This document shows, piece by piece, positions 6,808-13,075 of a DNA stretch of 23,916 bases (position 1 is the stretch's first letter; each line of letters starts with the position of its first letter). The notes under the pieces were generated by a model that saw only the letters and a program-made list of their open reading frames with translations, did no database searches and had not been told where the DNA came from. Source of the DNA: a virus; IMG/VR virus record IMGVR_UViG_3300032163_000104, positions 1-23,916 of that record; one strand, given 5' to 3'. The translations under genes and the position numbers were made by a program.

Positions 6808-6847
6808 GCCCGGTAAGGCCGACAGGCCGAGCCGGGCTATTTATTTA
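6808..6847 (+). terminator. Terminator-like compound hairpin before the capsid operon
   Basis: GCCCGG (6808-6813) pairs with CCGGGC (6832-6837). Inside it GGCC-GACA-GGCC (6817-6828) can form a second stem. TATTTATTT follows, so the element resembles a rho-independent terminator with an imperfect U-tract. It separates the Com/HTH pair from the protease gene, whose ribosome binding site begins just after it. It may attenuate rather than fully stop transcription, since no clear promoter is visible between it and the next gene. Confidence 0.5.
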
Positions 6848-6860
6848 AAAAGGAGGTAGC

Positions 6861-7940
6861 ATGGGCAAGAGAATCAAGATCAAAGGTTTCCCGGCATTTC
6901 GGGCCGGAACTCATACCGACTCTGCCGGTAATACCAAGCCATGGTCCGATGCTGATATGCAGAGCATGGTCGCAAACTTTAATGCCGACAAGGCTGCGGG
7001 CGGTTTTATTCCAGCTGTTGTAATAGGCCATCCGAAATTAGACAGTCCGCGTTATGGCGACTTCGAGGCAATGCGTGTCCAGGACGGCATGCTCTTTTCC
7101 GATCTCGATGTAGCAGAGGAATTAGTCAATGCTGTAAGAGAGCGCAAACTCATCGATCGCTCGCTGAAGGTAGTCAGTGATGGCAAGGGCGGCTATAAGG
7201 TGCGGCATCTCGGCTTTCTGGGCGCGGTGCCTCCCGCAGTCGAGGGACTCCCTCCTTTTCAGTTCAACGCCGAAGACGAGGGCAGTACCTTTGAGTTTGC
7301 GGATAATCGCATGACTAACGTGGGCGATATCTTCCAGCGGCTGCGCGACTGGTATATCTCCAAGTTCGGGACGGAGACGGCGGACAGCATATTTAGCCAG
7401 TACCAGATAGATGATCTCAAACGCTATATCGAGGATGCGTCCGCCACGGCGGACGCGATGTGTTCATTTAATTCAAATGAGGGAGGTGCAGCAGTGCAGA
7501 AAACAGCAAAGGAGTTGACGCTTGAGCAGGCGCTCGCTGATGCTCAACGACAGATCTCCGAATTCTCCACGAGTCAGAAAGCGCGTGATGACGCGTATTC
7601 AATCACGGTCGAGGAGAATAAGAGGTTAAAGGCGGCCGGTATGGCTGCAGAGTTCAGCGCGTTCTGTGACGGTTTGCCGGAACAGGTTACACCTGCCATA
7701 AAATCCAAGGCAATGGAATTCATGGCTATACTGAGCGGTTGCGAGGAGTTCGAGTTCGCGGAAGGCGACGGTAAAGTCAAAAAGCCACCGGTGGAGGCGT
7801 TCAAGGACTTTTTAAAGGATTTGCCAAAAGCGGTGAGCTTTAGTGAGTTCGCCACCGGCGATAGGGCAACTAAAATCAGCGAGGCCGACCAGGTGGTAGC
7901 CGGTATCGCATCAGCATCACCAAAAGAAGGAGGCAAGTAA
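6861..7940 (+). CDS. Prohead protease/scaffold, Mu gpI-like
   Basis: The 359-residue protein matches the Mu I protein family, a serine protease that matures the prohead. Visible family landmarks are FRAGTHTDSAGN (about 13-24), FIPAVVIGHPKLDSPRYGDF with GHP at 56-58, LIDRSLKV with a candidate catalytic serine S101, and LGFLGAVPPAVEGLPPF (117-133). From about residue 212 the protein is charged and helical, as in scaffolds. An in-frame GTG with its own ribosome binding site starts the scaffold there. The ATG at 6861 has AAAAAGGAGG upstream. The TAA overlaps the ATG of the decoration gene. This is the first structural gene of the rightward operon. Catalytic residues are assigned by analogy, not by alignment. 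Confidence 0.88.
   Translation: MGKRIKIKGFPAFRAGTHTDSAGNTKPWSDADMQSMVANFNADKAAGGFIPAVVIGHPKLDSPRYGDFEAMRVQDGMLFSDLDVAEELVNAVRERKLIDRSLKVVSDGKGGYKVRHLGFLGAVPPAVEGLPPFQFNAEDEGSTFEFADNRMTNVGDIFQRLRDWYISKFGTETADSIFSQYQIDDLKRYIEDASATADAMCSFNSNEGGAAVQKTAKELTLEQALADAQRQISEFSTSQKARDDAYSITVEENKRLKAAGMAAEFSAFCDGLPEQVTPAIKSKAMEFMAILSGCEEFEFAEGDGKVKKPPVEAFKDFLKDLPKAVSFSEFATGDRATKISEADQVVAGIASASPKEGGK
7494..7940 (+). CDS. Internal in-frame scaffold protein (Mu gpZ-like), nested in the protease gene
   Basis: GTG at 7494-7496 is in frame with the protease gene and preceded by GGGAGGT with a 6-base spacer, one of the best ribosome binding sites in the window. Translation from it gives 148 residues, beginning with KTAKELTLEQALADAQRQIS after the initiator and Gln. 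The product has long charged helices (about 5-55) and no protease motifs. The layout copies Mu I/Z and lambda C/Nu3, where the scaffold is the C-terminal part of the protease made separately in excess. Independent initiation is inferred from the sequence signal. Confidence 0.7.
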   Translation: MQKTAKELTLEQALADAQRQISEFSTSQKARDDAYSITVEENKRLKAAGMAAEFSAFCDGLPEQVTPAIKSKAMEFMAILSGCEEFEFAEGDGKVKKPPVEAFKDFLKDLPKAVSFSEFATGDRATKISEADQVVAGIASASPKEGGK

Positions 7941-8896
7941 TGAGCGACAACGTAACAAAGTCCGAAATATTCACCCCTGACAATCTCATGGCCGGTGACA
8001 CCGGGGATGTTGTCGGGCGCACTGGTATCCTCATCACAGGTGAAAACCGCGCAAGGGGTACATTGCTCGGCAGGATCACAAAGAGCTGCCCTGCCACCGG
8101 CGCGGCCACCCAGGGCAATGCAGGCAATGGCACTGTAACAGGCGTCCTCATGGGTCTGTTGGCTATGATCGGGGCCTATGTCCTTAAATGCATCAGCCAG
8201 ACAATGGGAGCTATTTCCACGCCGACTACAGGCACGGCCAATCAGGGCAACGCAGGCGCTAATACTATGACCGGGGTATTAGCGGGAGCCAGGGTAAAGA
8301 CAGGGACATATACTGCTACCTGCATCGACGCCACTGTTGGAGGCTCGGAGGTATTCGAGGTCACAGACCCGGACGGGTTGCTGTTAGCCCCTGCTACGGT
8401 TGGAACTGCCTACGTTGACGCGCAGCTCGAATTCACTATTAATGACCCCGGCGCAAATGCAGAGGTCGGCGATAAGTTCACTGTCCTCGCAAGCGCGGTT
8501 GATAGCAATAGTGGAGTATTCCAGGTCGTAACTCCAAGCGGAGAGCTGCTGGCCCCTGCGGTCGTTGGCTCTCCTTATGTCAGCAAGCATATTAATTTCA
8601 CACTCAATGATGGCACTGACGATTTTGAGATAGGGGATACCTTTACCATTACCGTCGCTGCCGGAAGCTTAAAGTACAAAAAGAGCCTCGCCGCGGCAGT
8701 CGATGGATCCCAGGAGCCCGACGCAATACTCGCTAAAGACACAGACGCTACATCAGCGGATGTCACCACAAGCCTGTATGTCGCGGGACCGTTCAACGAA
8801 AACGCTATCACATACGGGGCGGGCCATACAGCCGACAGCGTGAGGGAAGCCCTCAGGGCAAAGAACATTAATCTACTGCCGTCTGTAACGGCATAG
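7940..8896 (+). CDS. Head decoration protein (lambda gpD-like) with nested internal domain duplication
   Basis: Residues 1-49 (RARGTLLGRIT at 37-47) and 244-292 (LKYKKSLAAAVDGSQEPDAILAKD... then the segment ending GPFNENAITYG) are the two halves of the lambda D-type decoration fold, which stabilises the expanded head. Between them is an approximately 190-residue insert. It has two copies of a GNAG-x3-MTGVL/VTGVL...Y-x5-CI module (about 53-85 and 97-129) followed by two copies of a F-x-V-x3-G-x-LLAPA-VG-x-Y...GD-x-FT module (about 138-183 and 193-240). The order is A-A-B-B. Such glycine-rich inserts are known in decoration proteins of other phages. The length (318 residues) is well above the roughly 110-130 of simple members. 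It starts in the TAATGA overlap with the protease gene and ends just before the capsid ribosome binding site. Confidence 0.85.
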   Translation: MSDNVTKSEIFTPDNLMAGDTGDVVGRTGILITGENRARGTLLGRITKSCPATGAATQGNAGNGTVTGVLMGLLAMIGAYVLKCISQTMGAISTPTTGTANQGNAGANTMTGVLAGARVKTGTYTATCIDATVGGSEVFEVTDPDGLLLAPATVGTAYVDAQLEFTINDPGANAEVGDKFTVLASAVDSNSGVFQVVTPSGELLAPAVVGSPYVSKHINFTLNDGTDDFEIGDTFTITVAAGSLKYKKSLAAAVDGSQEPDAILAKDTDATSADVTTSLYVAGPFNENAITYGAGHTADSVREALRAKNINLLPSVTA

Positions 8897-8919
8897 CGAA
8901 AAAGGAGGCAGATCGAAAC

Positions 8920-10113
8920 ATGAAAAATAAAAACTCGTTATTTAAAACCTTAGCCATATGGGGCCTGCTGCTGGTAGGCAGTCTTCTGGGGATCGGCTTC
9001 CTGGGAGTCGGCTCCCTGGTAATAGCGGCGACGGACAAGAGGCTCCTGCTGGATAAAGACCTGTGGAGCCTGTCGTTCGTAGCATTCGGGACAATCGACA
9101 TGTTCGAGAGCCGGACAATGCTCCAGGCCTTGGAGCAGATGTTCATCCCGAGGACATTTATACTGAATACCTTCTTCAAGATTCAGAACTCGTTCACTAC
9201 CCTGAACGTTGATGTGGACATCATAAAAGGCAAGCGCAGACTTGCGCCGTTCGTCTCGCCTCTATTGCCGGGGAAAATGGTCGAACGCCAGGGATACGAG
9301 ACTCGCAGCGTCAAACCTCCGTATCTCAAGCCCAAGATGATCACAACGGCTGCCGACATAATCAAACGGCAACCCGGCGAGGTCATCTACCAGGGCAATA
9401 TGGCTCCGGCCACACGCGCACAGCAGCAGCTAGGGAAGGACCTTCTGGAACTCACAAACCAGATCACCAGGCGTGAGGAGTGGATGGCGGCCCAGGCGAT
9501 CACGACCGGTGCTGTCGTTTGTGTCGGCGAAGGAACGGATATTAAAGTCGATTTCCTCATGTCAGGTACGCATAAAATCACGCTTATCACTGACGCCCGC
9601 TGGAACCAGTCAACCGGTACGCCGATTACGAATCTCCGGGCATGGAAAAAACTTATATCAAAGGATTCCGGTCTCGGAGCAGACGTGCTGATCGTGGGTG
9701 AGGATGTAATAGGGCCGTTCCTTGCAAATCCCGAGGTCCAGAAAATGATGGACAAAACGAAGATATCCCTCGGTGTTATTGATCCCAAGGAACTGCCCGA
9801 TGGAGTCACCTATTACGGACGGCTGCTCGATCTCTCGATGGACATTTACACCTACGACGAGTATTGCATCGACGACCAGGACGGAGTGACTAAGCCGATG
9901 ATACCTGCCGACTCTATCGTTATGGGCTCGACCAAGGTGAGGGCTGAAAGGCTTTACGGTGCTATCCAGGACCTGGAGGCAATAGCCGCAGTGCCTTTCT
10001 TCCCTAAGAGTTGGACAGAGAAGGACCCCTCTGCCAGGGTTCTTCTGGTGCAATCGGCGCCTCTGCCGAATCCGATCCAGATCGACGGCTTCGTCACGGC
10101 GAAGGTTTTATAG
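8920..10113 (+). CDS. Major capsid protein, E family, with N-terminal hydrophobic extension
   Basis: The 397-residue protein belongs to the lambda gpE-like major capsid family. The core begins near residue 66 with DMFESRTMLQALEQMFIP and continues with GKMVERQGYETRSVKPPYLKPK, ARQ-type helices (AQQQLGKDLLELTNQITRRE), a DVLIVGEDVIGPFLANPE segment and YGAIQDLEAIAAVPFFPKSW near the end. Ahead of the core is an extension of about 65 residues containing FKTLAIWGLLLVGSLL and further hydrophobic residues to about 36, like an uncleaved signal anchor. The ATG at 8920 has AAAGGAGG nine bases upstream. The internal ATG near residue 67 has no ribosome binding site, so the long form is probably real. The prohead protease may remove the extension. 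That is inference. Confidence 0.9.
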   Translation: MKNKNSLFKTLAIWGLLLVGSLLGIGFLGVGSLVIAATDKRLLLDKDLWSLSFVAFGTIDMFESRTMLQALEQMFIPRTFILNTFFKIQNSFTTLNVDVDIIKGKRRLAPFVSPLLPGKMVERQGYETRSVKPPYLKPKMITTAADIIKRQPGEVIYQGNMAPATRAQQQLGKDLLELTNQITRREEWMAAQAITTGAVVCVGEGTDIKVDFLMSGTHKITLITDARWNQSTGTPITNLRAWKKLISKDSGLGADVLIVGEDVIGPFLANPEVQKMMDKTKISLGVIDPKELPDGVTYYGRLLDLSMDIYTYDEYCIDDQDGVTKPMIPADSIVMGSTKVRAERLYGAIQDLEAIAAVPFFPKSWTEKDPSARVLLVQSAPLPNPIQIDGFVTAKVL

Positions 10114-10115
10114 CC

Positions 10116-10289
10116 ATGCGGATCCGCGCGAAACATTCGATCGATGACGGCAAAGTGCATCTGCCCGGAACTATATTCGAAGTCGATGACGACACCGGGC
10201 AGGAGCTTATCGATGCAGGCTCTGCCGAAGAGACGGAAGAGCCTGCTGATAAAAAAGCAGCAGCCACGAAGAAGGCGAAGGGCAAGTAA
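10116..10289 (+). CDS. Small head protein, Mu gp35-like position
   Basis: A 57-residue protein, MRIRAKHSIDDGKVHLPGTIF at the N-terminus followed by EVDDDTGQELIDAGSAEE and a Lys/Ala-rich tail (KKAAATKKAKGK). The pattern of a short beta-rich start with an ELIDAG/AA motif and a lysine-alanine tail is common in the small gene that follows the major capsid gene in Mu-like and other phages. I chose the ATG two bases after the capsid stop. A longer in-frame reading inside the capsid gene is unlikely. The TAA overlaps the next ATG (TAATG). Function is unknown; it is probably a minor head component. Confidence 0.75.
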   Translation: MRIRAKHSIDDGKVHLPGTIFEVDDDTGQELIDAGSAEETEEPADKKAAATKKAKGK

Positions 10290-10732
10290 TGTCCTATTGC
10301 ACCCTGGACGATCTGAAGGCTGCGCTCCCTGAGCGGACGCTCATCCAGCTCACGGATGACGCCGGGGCCGGCGAGGTGGACCAGACCAAGGTGGACGATG
10401 CCGTGCAGTATGCGGGCTCAATGATCGACGGGTATCTGGGCGGGAGATACACACTCCCGCTCGATCCCGTTCCCGCACTGATCAGGGCAGTGGCCGTGGA
10501 TCTCTCTATCTTCCACATCTACAGCCGCAACTCAGACGCGGAAATGCCCAGGACGGTCAGCGATAAGTACCCGAACGCCACAAAGCTCCTCGGGCTGATT
10601 CAGCGGGGAGAGGTCCAGATCGGCGTGACCCCAATCTCAGGATCGGGAGACGGCGGCGGCTCAGGCAGCTACCGGACTAACAAAAGATCGTCCGACCGGG
10701 TATTTGGCCCGGACGTTTTAAAGCGGTTTTAA
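10289..10732 (+). CDS. Head-tail connector, DUF1320 (Mu gp36-like)
   Basis: This 147-residue protein matches the DUF1320 family: YCTLDDLKAALPERTLIQLTDD at the start, AVQYAGSMIDGYLGGRYTLPL at about 40-60, VPALIRAVAVDLSIFHIYSR near 61-80 and a C-terminal Gly/Ser-rich tail with GDGGGSGSY. In Mu this is gp36, a helical head-completion or adaptor protein docked under the portal. The start overlaps the previous stop. In Mu the gp37 gene follows directly, but here a lysis cassette intervenes. Confidence 0.9.
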   Translation: MSYCTLDDLKAALPERTLIQLTDDAGAGEVDQTKVDDAVQYAGSMIDGYLGGRYTLPLDPVPALIRAVAVDLSIFHIYSRNSDAEMPRTVSDKYPNATKLLGLIQRGEVQIGVTPISGSGDGGGSGSYRTNKRSSDRVFGPDVLKRF

Positions 10733-10762
10733 GGGCCTTCTATATCAAAGGTATAGGAATGT

Positions 10763-10778
10763 ATAGGCTTAAGCCTAT
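10763..10778. promoter_or_regulatory. 16-bp perfect palindrome upstream of lysis cassette
   Basis: ATAGGCTT/AAGCCTAT is a perfect palindrome in the AT-rich 102-base gap before the lysis genes. The half-motif GTATAGG also occurs ten bases earlier (10751-10757), giving two direct GTATAGG copies. The spacing and AT-richness suit an operator or promoter for the lysis genes, but I see no convincing -35/-10 pair. Confidence 0.35.
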
Positions 10779-10804
10779 CGATCAAAATTTAAAGGATTTA
10801 ACAA

Positions 10805-10831
10805 GGTCTGGTGATGAATTGAGGCCGGACC
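10805..10831 (+). promoter_or_regulatory. Hairpin immediately before the lysis gene start
   Basis: GGTCTGG (10805-10811) pairs with CCGGACC (10825-10831), seven pairs including one G-U, with a 13-base loop. The loop contains GAGG, the only ribosome binding site candidate for the ATG at 10835. Folding could therefore modulate translation of the long form of the lysis protein, while GGAGG at 10837-10841 would serve the GTG at 10847. Regulation is inference. Confidence 0.4.
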
Positions 10832-10834
10832 ATT

Positions 10835-11779
10835 ATGGAGGATGCCGTGGATTGGATTAAAAAAGAAGGGAAACGGCTGTGGTTGCCTATATTGCTGGGT
10901 ATCGCGGCGTGGTACGGTCTCGGGTCATCAGTCTTCTTTACGGGGCTCGGCAGGCTTGCAATGATCGCCATGGTCTTCGCGGGGGTTAACATACTTCGCA
11001 AATCCTACTGGCCAGGCCTCGATATTGTAGTCTTCGCCAAAAAGACGATTGAAAGCCCTATGGCTTCGTCCGTGGTCTTCACCGTTCTGATGACGTTCCT
11101 TATGGTTATGGTTTCTCTGACGCTCGCTCATGGCGCTATGACCGACGCGACTATACTTGCCAAGGCCCGGCCGCATATGCACATCTTCCGGGCGGTAGTG
11201 GATAAACACTGGCCGGGGGCTCCGAATCCTGAAAACCTCCCTGGTAAAGTCGAGCAGGAAACCTGCGCGACAATGCGGCAGTGCTGGAACTCGCATACAG
11301 AGTTGAAAACGGCACGGGAGTATGGGTTCAGTTATAGTCAGATGACCGTTGCCTATAACAAGGACGGTTCTGAGCGGTTCAATAAGTTCGATGAGGCGCG
11401 GCGACAATATCACGAACTGGTATCGTGGAAATGGGCTGACCGCTACAACGACGAATACCAGTTTATTTTTATCACCCTCGAATCGCGCAGGCTCTATGAG
11501 ACCTATCGTCGCTATTTTACTCACGATGTAGACGCTGAGGCCGCGAGCCTGGTGGCATACAATGCCGGTGGAGGCACTGTGACCGGGCGCATTGCAGTAT
11601 GCAGACACACGACAGGCTGTGATGCTACCCGATGGTTCGGCGGGCTGGATAGTGTGGTCATTCCTGGAGAGCAGCGACTGCTCTATGGCCGCTCATTGCA
11701 TGACCGGCGAAATGAGTACCCGGACAACATCATCAACCGGCGGGCCGCGAAGTACGTCAAACCGTGGGCTGAGGCCTGA
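10835..11779 (+). CDS. Membrane-anchored lytic transglycosylase endolysin, probably a holin-endolysin fusion
   Basis: Residues 16-35, 36-55 and 78-98 are hydrophobic membrane segments. The first two with the following NILRKSYWPGLDIVVFAKK stretch resemble small holin proteins of Mu-like phages, and the third resembles a signal anchor. From about residue 134 the protein matches phage SLT-type lytic transglycosylases: VEQETCATMRQCWN with candidate catalytic E140 or E142, TELKTAREYGFSYSQMT, the YNKDGSERFNKF segment, AASLVAYNAGGG (about 237-248) and CRHTTGCDATRWFGG. It would cleave peptidoglycan from the periplasmic side. ATG at 10835 has only a distant GAGG. GTG at 10847 has GGAGG with a 5-base spacer and may be the main or a second start, giving forms four residues apart. 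Spanin genes follow two bases later. Confidence 0.85.
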   Translation: MEDAVDWIKKEGKRLWLPILLGIAAWYGLGSSVFFTGLGRLAMIAMVFAGVNILRKSYWPGLDIVVFAKKTIESPMASSVVFTVLMTFLMVMVSLTLAHGAMTDATILAKARPHMHIFRAVVDKHWPGAPNPENLPGKVEQETCATMRQCWNSHTELKTAREYGFSYSQMTVAYNKDGSERFNKFDEARRQYHELVSWKWADRYNDEYQFIFITLESRRLYETYRRYFTHDVDAEAASLVAYNAGGGTVTGRIAVCRHTTGCDATRWFGGLDSVVIPGEQRLLYGRSLHDRRNEYPDNIINRRAAKYVKPWAEA

Positions 11780-11781
11780 CT

Positions 11782-12285
11782 ATGCTTATACTTCTGGGCC
11801 GCTATTGGTATCTGGTGGTAATTGCTGGCCTTCTGGCTCTGCTCGGTGTGCAAAAGATGCAGGTTGACTGGCTCCGTATCGACCTGAAACAGGCGCAACT
11901 TAATGTGACGACATACCGGACGGCTAACGCTAAGAATATAGCCGCAATAAGCAGTCTTAAAGCCGAAGTTGAAAATGCGATCGATCTTGGAGAACAGCGG
12001 CTGAAGCGTAAGGGCCGTGTCTTGTCGAGTATCAAGGAGATCGATGACCTGCCGGAACCTCAGGTATGCAAGGGCACGTCAAGCGGCCATCCTATAAACC
12101 AACCGGACGAGGTGACACATGAAGAACGTGACGTTAACAGCACTGATGATCCTATTCTGCGTGAACTTAACAGGATGTATGACGGCTCCGGTGGCAGTCC
12201 AGACGGAGTACATAAAACAACAGGTCCCCCCGCTACCGGACGATCCGGATTATTACCGGGTCATCTGGAAGAAAAACGGCAATGA
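11782..12285 (+). CDS. i-spanin (Rz-like)
   Basis: The 167-residue protein has one N-terminal membrane segment (about residues 8-24, YWYLVVIAGLLALLG), followed by a periplasmic coiled coil (about 28-90) and a hydrophilic tail. This is the architecture of inner-membrane spanins, which join an outer-membrane lipoprotein partner to fuse both membranes at the last step of lysis. It starts two bases after the endolysin stop. The o-spanin gene lies inside it in the +1 frame. The tail (about residues 113-167) is encoded in DNA shared with that gene, so its composition is constrained. Spanins are recognised here by architecture and context rather than sequence similarity. The host must be Gram-negative for this pair to make sense. 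Confidence 0.82.
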   Translation: MLILLGRYWYLVVIAGLLALLGVQKMQVDWLRIDLKQAQLNVTTYRTANAKNIAAISSLKAEVENAIDLGEQRLKRKGRVLSSIKEIDDLPEPQVCKGTSSGHPINQPDEVTHEERDVNSTDDPILRELNRMYDGSGGSPDGVHKTTGPPATGRSGLLPGHLEEKRQ

Positions 12286-12391
12286 TTATTGCCTGGATAC
12301 TGGAAACGCGAAGTCGTTGCTCAAGGACAAGATCCTGACCGAGGGCAATCGTGATGATCTCAAAATTATCATCGAGGGAATGAGACGCTGA
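12119..12391 (+). CDS. o-spanin lipoprotein (Rz1-like), nested out of frame in the i-spanin gene
   Basis: The 90-residue protein begins MKNVTLTALMILFCVNLTGC, a lipoprotein signal with lipobox LTGC and acylated Cys20. A proline-rich segment QQVPPLPDDPDYY follows (about 34-46), typical of Rz1-type o-spanins. The gene starts in the +1 frame within the i-spanin gene and extends 106 bases past its end, an embedded-to-overlapping layout seen in several phages. The C-terminal extension (about residues 47-90) is longer than in the lambda Rz1 and includes a short helix NAKSLLKDKILTEGNRDDL. The following gene starts one base after its TGA. Confidence 0.85.
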   Translation: MKNVTLTALMILFCVNLTGCMTAPVAVQTEYIKQQVPPLPDDPDYYRVIWKKNGNDYCLDTGNAKSLLKDKILTEGNRDDLKIIIEGMRR

Positions 12392-12392
12392 T

Positions 12393-12836
12393 ATGCCGGT
12401 GGATATCCAGACCATAGAGGACACTGTCATCACGGCTCTTAAAGCCGGTATGCCGTACCTGCGTTATTGCGACAGCTACTCGGGCCAACTTGACGAACAA
12501 TCAATATTGATGTTCGTTAAAAACTTCCCCGCAGTGCTGGTCTACCTCGAACGGTCAAAGTACACCAACAGGGGATATCCTCTTAAATGGCGGCATATCG
12601 AATTCGCCATATTTGTGGCCGACAAAAACAGCCGGGGGAATAAAGCAGCTCGGCATGGCGATCTGAATAACCCTGGGACATATCATATGCTCAATGACGT
12701 GTTAGGTGTTCTCCAGGATAAGAACTTAGGGCTTACCGGAATAGATCCCTTTGATGTGGACCGTGAAGACGCCGTTATCAATAGCAGCAAACTCGCCCTT
12801 TATGGGGCGATATATAAAACCAAATATTCAACGTAG
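12393..12836 (+). CDS. Tail terminator/completion protein, DUF1834 (Mu gp37-like)
   Basis: The 147-residue protein matches the Mu gp37 / DUF1834 family: IQTIEDTVITALKAGMPYLR at the start, then SYSGQL, FPAVLVYLERSKY (about 44-57), a WRHIEFAIFVADKNSRG strand region (about 65-82), GTYHMLNDVLGVLQD (about 93-109) and a final ALYGAIYKTKY strand. Members sit at the tail-proximal end of the neck and complete or terminate the tail tube. Position after the gp36-like gene and before the tail tube agrees, apart from the inserted lysis cassette. Ribosome binding for its ATG must come from within the o-spanin gene end (GAGGGAATGAG), with a spacing of about 12 bases. Confidence 0.82.
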   Translation: MPVDIQTIEDTVITALKAGMPYLRYCDSYSGQLDEQSILMFVKNFPAVLVYLERSKYTNRGYPLKWRHIEFAIFVADKNSRGNKAARHGDLNNPGTYHMLNDVLGVLQDKNLGLTGIDPFDVDREDAVINSSKLALYGAIYKTKYST

Positions 12837-12858
12837 GGGCGCACCCGGTGGGTCGCCC
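12837..12858 (+). repeat. Strong GC-rich hairpin after the gp37-like gene
   Basis: GGGCG (12837-12841) pairs with CGCCC (12854-12858) and ACCC (12843-12846) with GGGT (12850-12853), with one bulged C and a GGT loop. It begins at the first base after the TAG stop. No U-tract follows; the next ribosome binding site (AAAGGAGG) comes instead. It may stabilise or limit the upstream mRNA rather than end transcription. Confidence 0.5.
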
Positions 12859-12871
12859 ACAAAGGAGGATC

Positions 12872-13075
12872 ATGCAACCAGGCTCATTTGTAGACGATGG
12901 CAAAGGAGGATTGACGCCGAACATGGCCGACAAGGCCATGGCTGCGCGCCATAAGGCTGATAAAGGGACAGACATCAAAAAAAACGAGCCCGCTGTGCTG
13001 CCTGCAGCCCCTGTGACGGATGACACAACCCAGACGGCGGGAAGAAGGAAAAGGGAGGTCTCAGCCAATGATTGA
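12872..13075 (+). CDS. Small hydrophilic protein before the tail tube gene (Mu gp38 position)
   Basis: A 67-residue, Lys/Ala/Pro/Thr-rich protein beginning MQPGSFVDDGKGGLTPNMAD. The ATG at 12872 has AAAGGAGG with a 4-base spacer and is preferred to an in-frame GTG 24 bases earlier, which lies in the hairpin. The second half is low-complexity and probably disordered. It lies where Mu encodes gp38 (DUF2635) but does not visibly match that family. The TGA overlaps the first codons of the tail tube gene by eight bases, so translation is likely coupled. Function unknown. Confidence 0.7.
   Translation: MQPGSFVDDGKGGLTPNMADKAMAARHKADKGTDIKKNEPAVLPAAPVTDDTTQTAGRRKREVSAND

Noticed and set aside
10928-11608. 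Minus-strand ORF of 226 codons opposite the endolysin gene
   Set aside because: It lies wholly within a well supported gene on the other strand and its translation has no recognisable feature.
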